Part shown: piece by piece, positions 40,421 to 45,750 of the stretch | Layout: every line of letters starts with the position of its first letter | Numbering within the stretch: position 1 is the first letter of the stretch | Position numbers and translations under genes: made by a program | Assembly (NCBI GenBank): GCA_017961295.1 | Contig: JAGCXL010000001.1 | Location: 1 to 45,750, forward strand | DNA: 45,750 bases | Origin: Elusimicrobiaceae bacterium | GTDB taxonomy: Bacteria > Elusimicrobiota > Elusimicrobia > Elusimicrobiales > Elusimicrobiaceae | Direction: 5' to 3' | The notes under the pieces: model-generated | The model's input: the letters and a program-made list of their open reading frames with translations, nothing else | Database searches by the model: none | Told to the model about the DNA's origin: nothing

Positions 40421-40615
40421 CTATTTAGCCGGTCTTTTGGCTAAACCGCTTTTAATACAACCCGTGCAAACGTAGGCGGTTTGGGTTTTGCCGTCCAAAA
40501 CGATTTTTTGTTTTTGCAGGTTGGGTTTAAAGCTTCTTTTCGTCCGCAAGTTAGAGTGGCTGTAAGAACCGCCGGAGACGGAGGCCTTGCCACAGACTGC
40601 ACATTTATAAGCCAT
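40421..40615 (-). CDS. rpmB: 50S ribosomal protein L28
   Basis: A 64-residue protein matching L28: CAVCGKASVSGGSYSHSNLR, RTKRSFKPNLQ and the C-terminal CTGCIKSGL. The two C-x-x-C pairs form the zinc-binding (C+) form of L28. It sits alone with its own promoter (40654-40682) and terminator. Neither rpmG nor another ribosomal gene is adjacent. The ribosome site is AAGGAAGG. Confidence 0.95.
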   Translation of the reverse strand: MAYKCAVCGKASVSGGSYSHSNLRTKRSFKPNLQKQKIVLDGKTQTAYVCTGCIKSGLAKRPAK

Positions 40616-40653
40616 ACTAATTCCTTCCTTACTAAGATAAATTGTGTTACTTC

Positions 40654-40682
40654 ATTATAGCAATTTGTAACGGCTGTTGTAA
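40654..40682 (-). promoter_or_regulatory. promoter of rpmB
   Basis: On minus: TTACAA (40682-40677), 17-base spacer, TATAAT (40659-40654) extended to TGCTATAAT. The leader is about 32 bases. Confidence 0.75.
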
Positions 40683-40695
40683 AGTCGCGCATTAC

Positions 40696-40735
40696 GGCAA
40701 AAATTGAAAAACAAAAGATTTTTCAATTTTTTGCC
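40696..40735. repeat. long AT-rich perfect hairpin
   Basis: AAAAATTGAAAAA (40699-40711) and TTTTTCAATTTTT (40719-40731) pair perfectly around a seven-base loop. GGC/GCC closes the base with one bulged T. It lies between terC and the rpmB promoter and could end transcription from either side. Confidence 0.8.
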
Positions 40736-40748
40736 TAACCTGCGATAC

Positions 40749-40854
40749 AATTTTCCAAAATCGTCACACTTGGCGGTGACTTGTCCTTGACGTAGCTACC
40801 GCTACGCCTATGCGGGCAACTTTTCCCCGCCAATTGTTTAGATTTTGAAAAATC
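40749..40854. repeat. TACC-loop palindromic element, diverged copy 4
   Basis: Three nested stems can be drawn: AATTTTCCAAAATC (40749-40762) with GATTTTGAAAAATC (40841-40854), 12 of 14 pairs; TTGGCGG (40770-40776) with CCGCCAA (40827-40833); and CGTAGC-TACC-GCTACG (40791-40806), perfect. The architecture and the TACC loop match copies 1-3, while most stem bases differ. It lies 41 bases after the terC stop. Confidence 0.7.
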
Positions 40855-40894
40855 ATCTTTTCTTCTACCATGCTGCGCTTGGGGCGGGGGCTGT

Positions 40895-41836
40895 CTAGTT
40901 TTTGACAATTTTGGGCGGAAACACTTTGCCTGCTACAATGGAAAGCACCAATAATCCCACAATCACCCCCAAAGAGGCTAAAATCGGGATTTTAACGTAG
41001 TGCGAAAGTAACATCTTAACCCCTACAAAAAATAAAATGACCGAAATCCCATACTTTAAATAAGGGAACTTGCCCGCCATGCCCGATAAGAGGAAATACA
41101 GTGAACGTAGCCCGATAATGGCAAAAATGTTGGAAGAATATACTAAAAACGTATCTTGTGTAATGGACAAAACAGCGGGGATGGAGTCCACCGCAAAGAT
41201 AAGGTCGCTCATTTCAATGACGAGCACGGCGGCAAAGAGCGGCGTGGCAAACCATTTACCGGCCTCTTTTATAAAAAAGTTTTCACCGTGATAATCGGTT
41301 TTTAATGGCATAAATTTACGCAAGATTTTCAGCGGTAGCGACTCACTGGGGTCAAATTCCTCCTCTTCTTTTTGCAGTAACATTTTGACCGCGGTAAAAA
41401 TTAAGAGTGCGCCAAACACGTAAATTGTCCACGAGAAAAGCGAAATGAGTTGTACGCCCACAAAGATAAAGAGGAAACGTAATAACACCGCCCCCAAAAT
41501 ACCCCACAAAAGGGCTTTAGGTTGTAAATCGTGCGGGATGGCAAAATAGCTAAAGATGAGGATAAACACGAACATATTATCCACGGAAAGGGAATATTCT
41601 AGCACGTAACCGGTGTAAAAAGCCAGCGCGTGTTGTGGGCCCTCAAAAAGCCAAATGGCCCCGCCAAACAGAAGTGCCAAGGAGACCCACGCGCATACCA
41701 TAACGGCGGCTTCTTTAATAGATACATGGCCGTGGTGTTTGTTAAGTACGGTCAGGTCAATAAACAGCGCGGCCAGCACAGTAATCCAAAACGCGGCCCA
41801 CATGGCAATCGATACGGTAGAGGTTACAGGTTCCAT
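40895..41836 (-). CDS. TerC family integral membrane protein
   Basis: A 313-residue protein with about nine membrane segments. Acidic family motifs are EYSLSVDNMFVFILIF and VIEMSDLIFAVDSIPAVLSI. A cytoplasmic loop with QKEEEEFDPSESLPL follows the fifth segment. TerC/Alx proteins are linked to manganese efflux, pH response and loading of metal on exported proteins. The start at 41836 (MEPVTSTVSIAMWAAFW) is chosen over a much longer open frame upstream that runs through repeat sequence and a tRNA. A TATAAT box ends six bases before this ATG, so the mRNA should be leaderless. Confidence 0.9.
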   Translation of the reverse strand: MEPVTSTVSIAMWAAFWITVLAALFIDLTVLNKHHGHVSIKEAAVMVCAWVSLALLFGGAIWLFEGPQHALAFYTGYVLEYSLSVDNMFVFILIFSYFAIPHDLQPKALLWGILGAVLLRFLFIFVGVQLISLFSWTIYVFGALLIFTAVKMLLQKEEEEFDPSESLPLKILRKFMPLKTDYHGENFFIKEAGKWFATPLFAAVLVIEMSDLIFAVDSIPAVLSITQDTFLVYSSNIFAIIGLRSLYFLLSGMAGKFPYLKYGISVILFFVGVKMLLSHYVKIPILASLGVIVGLLVLSIVAGKVFPPKIVKN

Positions 41837-41842
41837 AATATT

Positions 41843-41848
41843 ATTATA
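41843..41848 (-). promoter_or_regulatory. -10 box directly before terC
   Basis: TATAAT on minus, then AATATT, then the ATG at 41836. The presumed -35 region falls in the 51-bp direct repeat. Confidence 0.6.
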
Positions 41849-41854
41849 TAAAAA

Positions 41855-41905
41855 GAGGACAAAGTATGCCGTTAAAAAGGGCAGCAAAAAAGCTGAGGAT
41901 GGGAG
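41855..41905. repeat. 51-bp direct repeat, left copy
   Basis: Identical over 51 bases to 42010-42060. Its last 14 bases (41892-41905) copy the 3' end of tRNA-Thr. Confidence 0.97.
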
Positions 41906-41952
41906 AAAGGCGTGTATTTTTGCAAAGATTTTTGGCGGCAGACGCGAACGCA

Positions 41953-42000
41953 GCGAGGGAGCAATACTGGCGGCACGCGCGCGGTAGCGCGGAGGTATGC
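41953..42000 (-). repeat. TACC-loop palindromic element, copy 3 (core only)
   Basis: The 48-base core is present on minus, with the perfect CGCGC-TACC-GCGCG centre. The surrounding pair is GCATAC with GTATTGC, where copies 1 and 2 have GGATAC with GTATACC or GTATTCC. The outer arms of copies 1 and 2 are absent. It lies within the 104 bases between the two 51-bp direct repeats. Confidence 0.85.
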
Positions 42001-42009
42001 GACCCGAGC

Positions 42010-42060
42010 GAGGACAAAGTATGCCGTTAAAAAGGGCAGCAAAAAAGCTGAGGATGGGAG
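42010..42060. repeat. 51-bp direct repeat, right copy (overlaps tRNA-Thr 3' end)
   Basis: Identical to 41855-41905. Bases 42047-42060 are the T-arm and acceptor 3' strand of tRNA-Thr; the other 37 bases are its 3' flank. Confidence 0.97.
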
Positions 42061-42118
42061 TCGAACCCACAACCTACGGTTTACAAAACCGTTGCTCTGC
42101 CAGTTGAGCTACCTCAGC
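42046..42118 (-). tRNA. tRNA-Thr (TGT)
   Basis: Acceptor GCTGAGG/CCTCAGC, D stem GCTC/GAGC, anticodon stem ACGGT/ACCGT with loop TTTGTAA (anticodon TGT), T stem GTGGG/CCCAT-type with one weak pair, discriminator T. No CCA. A T run follows at once. The 3' end is duplicated 155 bases downstream. Confidence 0.93.
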
Positions 42119-42127
42119 ATTTAATTT

Positions 42128-42136
42128 ATTTTAGCA
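42128..42136 (-). promoter_or_regulatory. extended -10 promoter of tRNA-Thr
   Basis: TGCTAAAAT on minus; predicted start about 42121, three bases before the tRNA. Confidence 0.6.
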
Positions 42137-42164
42137 TTTTTAGTGCCGTCGTGCCACTGCTTTA

Positions 42165-42173
42165 TGCTAAAAT
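42165..42173 (+). promoter_or_regulatory. extended -10 box directly before the tldD-like gene
   Basis: TGCTAAAAT, then AATGCT, then the ATG at 42180: transcription is predicted to begin at the start codon. Confidence 0.6.
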
Positions 42174-42179
42174 AATGCT

Positions 42180-43868
42180 ATGAAAAAAATTTTCTTTTTA
42201 CTTTTTGTAATGGGGGCCGTTTTGCCTACAACGGCTCAGCAAAATTGCGATATTACCAAGCAAAAACCCATTGAACTTTTATCGGCACAACTTAAACGTT
42301 CCTTTAAAGTGCTCCAAAAACAAAATCCGCCTATTTACTATTTGTCTTATACATATACCGAGCAAGAGACAATAGAATTAAGCGCACAGGACGGGGCGCT
42401 ATCCAGGGAGCAAGTTTCACAAGAATCTTTTGTGCAGGTGTTCCCGCGCGCCGGCAGCCCACGTATGGATAATACGCGCACGCTTAAAAAAGACCGCACC
42501 TATTATACGCTTACTAACGTAGATGTTCCCCGGTGGCAAGAGGACCCGCACGCGTTTGCCACAGTGGTATGGAACGCCACTGAACAAGCGGTGAAAGATG
42601 CCCAACAAGATTTTAACCGCGTAAAGGCGGATACGCAAACGGCTTCCGCGCGGGCAGATAATTCGCCGGATTTTACTTTTCCGCCCCAGGAAACTTTTTG
42701 CCGGGAAGAAAAACCGTTGCACTTTGATGTGGAGCCGATTAAAAAACTACTTGTTAAAGCTTCGCGTTTGACGACGAACAAGCCGTTTGTATTAGAGAGC
42801 GAGTTTAGCTTTTCCATGCAAAATGCCCGGCGTTATTTTGTGGATTCGGTAGGTACGCGGCTTAAATATCCGGAGCGTTTGGCGCGTTTGCACTATACGA
42901 TTTCCGGCCAATCTGCCGACGGAGCTAACTTTGTGCGTGCCGGTTTTTACGATGTACTGGATTCCACTCAACTACCTAGCGAAGAAAAGCTGTTAGCCGA
43001 CGTTACGCAAAGTATCCGCGAATTGGAGGCTTTATCGAAAGCACCGGAAGCACAGCCCGCTACCGTTCCCGCCATTTTGAAAAACCGTGCCATGGCGGTG
43101 TTTGTGCACGAAGTGCTCGGCCACCGTGTGGAAGGGCACCGTCAAAAAGAAGATGCTTTTGGCAAAACATTTACAGATAAAATGGGTCAGCAAGTTGTGT
43201 CACCTTTGCTTACTATTATAGATGATGCTACTTTGCCTTCCTTTAATCATATTCCGCTGCGTGGTTTTTACTATTATGATGACGAAGGCGTCCAAGCACG
43301 CCCGGTGGTGCTGGTGGAAAACGGGGTACTTAAAAACTTTTTAATGAGTTCCAGCCCGGTAAAGGGATTTGCCGCTTCCAACGGGCATGGACGGGGAGCG
43401 GAGGGGAAACGCCCGGTGGCGCGCATGGGCAATACACGCGTGCTGGCCAGCCAAACCACTTCTTACGAACAGTTGGAACAACAACTTTTGGAAGAAATAC
43501 GCAAACAGCGCGCCCCCTATGGGGTGATTATTGAAGATTTATCCGGCGGATTTACGATTACGCAAACCAGCTTTCCGCAAGCGTTCAAGCTCACGCCTAC
43601 GTTGATGTACCGCATGTATCCGGACGGACGCAAAGAATTGGTGCGCGGCGTAGATATGGTGGGCACACCCTTAGTGAGTTTTAAAGAAATTATCGCCGCC
43701 GCTGATGATTATGATGTGTTTAACGGTTCTTGCGGGGCCGAGAGCGGTTGGGTGCCGGTATCGGGGATTGCCCCTAGCGTACTGCTACGCCGTTTAGAAT
43801 TGGAAAAAACGGGGAAGGCCGAAAGTAAGCCGCCCTTGTTACCGCCGCCGTTTGCGGAGGGGAAATAA
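42180..43868 (+). CDS. exported TldD-type metallopeptidase
   Basis: A 562-residue protein with a signal peptide (about 1-19, ending TTA-QQ). The TldD/PmbA fold is seen in the later half: the zinc motif HEVLGHRVEGH (His near residue 310), LRGFYYYDDEGVQARPVVLV, NGHGRGAEGKRPVARMGNTR, IIEDLSGGFTITQT and GTPLVSFKEIIAAADDYDVF. TldD with TldE cleaves peptides in the cytoplasm (microcin B17 maturation, CcdA degradation). Here both members carry signal peptides. The N-terminal 200 residues are poorly conserved. The mRNA should be leaderless. A short gap (one base) separates it from the partner. Confidence 0.82.
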   Translation: MKKIFFLLFVMGAVLPTTAQQNCDITKQKPIELLSAQLKRSFKVLQKQNPPIYYLSYTYTEQETIELSAQDGALSREQVSQESFVQVFPRAGSPRMDNTRTLKKDRTYYTLTNVDVPRWQEDPHAFATVVWNATEQAVKDAQQDFNRVKADTQTASARADNSPDFTFPPQETFCREEKPLHFDVEPIKKLLVKASRLTTNKPFVLESEFSFSMQNARRYFVDSVGTRLKYPERLARLHYTISGQSADGANFVRAGFYDVLDSTQLPSEEKLLADVTQSIRELEALSKAPEAQPATVPAILKNRAMAVFVHEVLGHRVEGHRQKEDAFGKTFTDKMGQQVVSPLLTIIDDATLPSFNHIPLRGFYYYDDEGVQARPVVLVENGVLKNFLMSSSPVKGFAASNGHGRGAEGKRPVARMGNTRVLASQTTSYEQLEQQLLEEIRKQRAPYGVIIEDLSGGFTITQTSFPQAFKLTPTLMYRMYPDGRKELVRGVDMVGTPLVSFKEIIAAADDYDVFNGSCGAESGWVPVSGIAPSVLLRRLELEKTGKAESKPPLLPPPFAEGK

Positions 43869-43869
43869 T

Positions 43870-45543
43870 ATGAAGAAGATTTTGTATGTAGCGGTTTTAT
43901 TAGGGTTATTTAACACGGCCGGAGCTACAAAATTGCCGGAGAATATGTATTTTAAGGCCATGAAGCAAGAAATGGACCGCTCGCTCAAAAAATTGCGTCA
44001 CCCCGGCAGTCCCAAGCCTTTTTATATCGCTTATAAGTTGGAAAACTTGCATCTTTATCCTACGGTAGCGGCTTTGTTGGGGGCTTCTTATCCCAGCCGT
44101 AAGCGCGATGATGTGCTATCTGCGTATGCTTGGGTAGATGTGGGTAATGCCCACCAAGATAGCATGGGGTATGTGCATGATGCGTATTATGCTCAGCACG
44201 CCTACCGGGCACGCCGTATGGTTGAAATTCCCAAGGGGTATGAGGCAATCCGCCAAAACTTATGGCAGCTCACGGACCAGGCATATGTATTTGCCACGGA
44301 AGTATTTGAACAAAAGCAAGCCTATCTGCGCACCAAAGCGGCGGATTCTAAAACCCAACTGCCCGATTTTGTACCGCAAAAGCAAAGTTCATATATACAA
44401 GAAATTCAACCGGCACCGGTTATGGATGAAAAACAACTTACCCAATGGGTGGAAAAGTTTTCCGCACGCGGTAAACAATACCCGTTTTTGGAACAGTTTT
44501 ATTTGTCCATTACCCCGGTGCAACGGGAAGTGTATTACTTAAATAGTTTAGGTGGCTTTTACCAAGTAGCTTTTTTATCCATGCACGTACAATGGAAAGC
44601 GAAACTGCGTAATAAAGACGGTTTTAAGCAAACACGGACCAAAACGTTTTGGTTGCCGTTAGGGGAAGATACGGAAAAATGGGAAGAATTTTTGTCCGAC
44701 CGAACTCAGGAATTTTTGGACGATTTGCAAACGATTTATGATGCGATACCCGGACAAAATTATTTAGGGCCGGTACTCTTAGCTTCACAGGCGGCGGGCC
44801 CGTTTTTAGAATCGGTATTTGTTAAAAATATCCAAAATCTAAAGAAACTCCTGCCCGAAGATGCCGAAACACTTGAAAAATCAGGATCATTTAATGACAA
44901 ACTGAACCAACGGGTTATTTCTAACGTCATTGATTTGTATGATCGGCCGGATTGGGATATGTACGACGGATGGCCGTTAGGGGGATTTATGCCGGTGGAT
45001 GATGAGGGGGTTGCGGCACAAACCTTGCAACTGACACAAAACGGAAAGTTAGTAGATTTGCCGCGTTCCAGCCGTCCGCTTGAAAAAGGTGCTCACAGCA
45101 ACGGGCACGCCCGTTTGACACCTACGTCTTTGCCGCGGGAACGACTTACTAATTTGTTTGTGGAGGCAAGGGCTCCTAAAACCTGGGAAGAATTGCAGGA
45201 AGAACTTATCCAAAAATGTAAAGAATTGGGTTTAGAATACGGATACATTTTGTATGATTTCCCTACCGGGGACGACAAGACGCTGGCTTGGGTACAACGG
45301 CTTTATGTGGACGGTAAAACGGAGCCCGTCTACGGATTGCAAGTTAATGATTTGACACCGCGTGCTTTGCGGGATATTCGCGCAGCCGGAGATAAGGCTT
45401 TTGTGATGCACACCGCCCCGGGACTTTTCAAAGAAGTGTTACCTACGCAAAGTATTATCTCGCCCGCACTTTTGTTAGAAGAATTAGAACTGAGCCCGGA
45501 TAATAAAAAAGCGGACCAAAAACCGTTTGTACCAAAACCGTAA
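43870..45543 (+). CDS. exported TldE/PmbA-like partner lacking the zinc motif
   Basis: A 557-residue protein with a signal peptide (about 1-19, ending AGA-T). It follows the fold of the gene upstream (GGFMPVDDEGVAAQTLQLTQ, HSNGHARLTPTS, YGYILYDFPTGDDK, SIISPALLLEELELS), but the HExxxH region reads FVKNIQNLKKLLPED, with no zinc ligands. This is the relation of TldE (PmbA) to TldD, where the inactive subunit helps build the tunnel of the heterodimer. A GGAGGGG ribosome site overlaps the end of the partner gene. The two probably work together in the periplasm. Confidence 0.8.
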   Translation: MKKILYVAVLLGLFNTAGATKLPENMYFKAMKQEMDRSLKKLRHPGSPKPFYIAYKLENLHLYPTVAALLGASYPSRKRDDVLSAYAWVDVGNAHQDSMGYVHDAYYAQHAYRARRMVEIPKGYEAIRQNLWQLTDQAYVFATEVFEQKQAYLRTKAADSKTQLPDFVPQKQSSYIQEIQPAPVMDEKQLTQWVEKFSARGKQYPFLEQFYLSITPVQREVYYLNSLGGFYQVAFLSMHVQWKAKLRNKDGFKQTRTKTFWLPLGEDTEKWEEFLSDRTQEFLDDLQTIYDAIPGQNYLGPVLLASQAAGPFLESVFVKNIQNLKKLLPEDAETLEKSGSFNDKLNQRVISNVIDLYDRPDWDMYDGWPLGGFMPVDDEGVAAQTLQLTQNGKLVDLPRSSRPLEKGAHSNGHARLTPTSLPRERLTNLFVEARAPKTWEELQEELIQKCKELGLEYGYILYDFPTGDDKTLAWVQRLYVDGKTEPVYGLQVNDLTPRALRDIRAAGDKAFVMHTAPGLFKEVLPTQSIISPALLLEELELSPDNKKADQKPFVPKP

Positions 45544-45545
45544 GG

Positions 45546-45558
45546 ACCTGCTACAGGT
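45546..45558. terminator. short hairpin between convergent genes
   Basis: ACCTG-CTA-CAGGT. It spans the seven-base gap and overlaps the stop of the gene on minus. It lacks a long T run, so a terminator role is weak. Confidence 0.35.
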
Positions 45559-45750
45559 AAATTTCAAATTTGTCTAATTGTTTGCCGCTGTCACTGTAGA
45601 CGGTGAACGTAAGTTTGCGGTCTACAATTTTTACCAAGGCATAGTGGCGGGCCGCTACAAAGCGTGCGGTATAGGGGGCGGAAGTCCCGCGTTTAGTGGG
45701 TAGCGCAGCCGCAGTGCCTAGGGTAACATAGGGTACCCCGCGGGGGTGAC
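45551..45750 (-). CDS. C-terminal part of a calcineurin-like phosphoesterase (5' end outside the window)
   Basis: The last 65 residues are readable on minus. They start HPRGVPYVTLGTAAALPT, continue with HYALVKIVDRKLTFTVY and end in SGKQLDKFEIYL before TAG. The GVPYVTLGTAA segment, the HYALVKI strand and the D-S-G-K-x-LD-x-F-x-I ending are typical of the C-terminus of metallophosphoesterases of the purple acid phosphatase or exported calcineurin-like type. Metal ligands would lie upstream, outside the window. It converges on the TldE-like gene with a seven-base gap. Confidence 0.65.
   Translation of the reverse strand, partial: HPRGVPYVTLGTAAALPTKRGTSAPYTARFVAARHYALVKIVDRKLTFTVYSDSGKQLDKFEIYL

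Noticed and set aside
40740-40894. Short reading frames on either strand around the diverged element
   Set aside because: No start with ribosome site and the sequence is better explained by nested inverted repeats.
41837-42070. Longer terC open frame
   Set aside because: It would translate tRNA-Thr 3' flank, the direct repeats and the palindromic element. The TATAAT box and the family N-terminus point to 41836.

Overview
The window comes from a diderm (Gram-negative type) bacterium. It carries the lipid A pathway (lpxC, fabZ, lpxA, lpxD, lpxI), LPS export (lptD), bamA with an ompH/skp-like chaperone, a pal-cpoB-tolB set and several lipoproteins. Gene order and sequence style would fit a gut lineage of Elusimicrobiota, but this is an inference from general appearance and not a database result. 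Most of the window is core chromosome. Genes are packed tightly, with many 4-base ATGA stop/start overlaps.

Layout. 1-616 (minus): the 5' part of rpsF and a DUF167 gene. 765-2716 (plus): an amino acid racemase followed by two small secreted proteins of unknown function. 2720-3335: an iteron-like intergenic stretch and three tRNAs (Met-type CAT, Gln, Pro). 3339-6025: a C39-like protein and an oligopeptide-binding lipoprotein, starting straight after tRNA-Pro. 6224-6297: an initiator tRNA with unusual bases. 6405-8596: two glycosyltransferases. 8567-10078 (minus): murJ. 10111-14197: gatB, pal, cpoB, tolB. 14447-30669 (minus): a run of 13 nearly touching genes, read from tpiA through deoC, a DnaA-like AAA+ ATPase, two lipoproteins, comM, dprA, topA, xerC, a ROK kinase, lptD and tdk to an RDD protein. 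30824-32940 (minus): two orphan genes. 33069-40341 (minus): bamA-ompH-lpxD-lpxC-fabZ-lpxA-lpxI. 40421-41836 (minus): rpmB and terC. 42046-42118: tRNA-Thr. 42180-45543 (plus): an exported TldD/TldE-type pair. The window ends in a partial phosphoesterase gene.

The protein genes mostly serve envelope building: Tol-Pal, Bam, Lpt, lipid A, lipid II flipping and sugar transfer. Others serve DNA processing: topA, xerC, dprA, comM.

The least explained content is between and beside genes. A family of imperfect palindromes has a conserved TACC loop on a stem that changes on both sides. Each copy lies just after the 3' end of a gene, and one sits inside a 51-bp direct repeat that includes the tRNA-Thr 3' end. 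A TGCTAWWAT-type extended -10 recurs, and several -10 boxes lie exactly six bases before an ATG, which predicts leaderless mRNAs. The rpsF leader has two competing stems. Among proteins, the 940-residue DnaA-related ATPase without a DnaA DNA-binding domain is the best candidate for an undescribed system.
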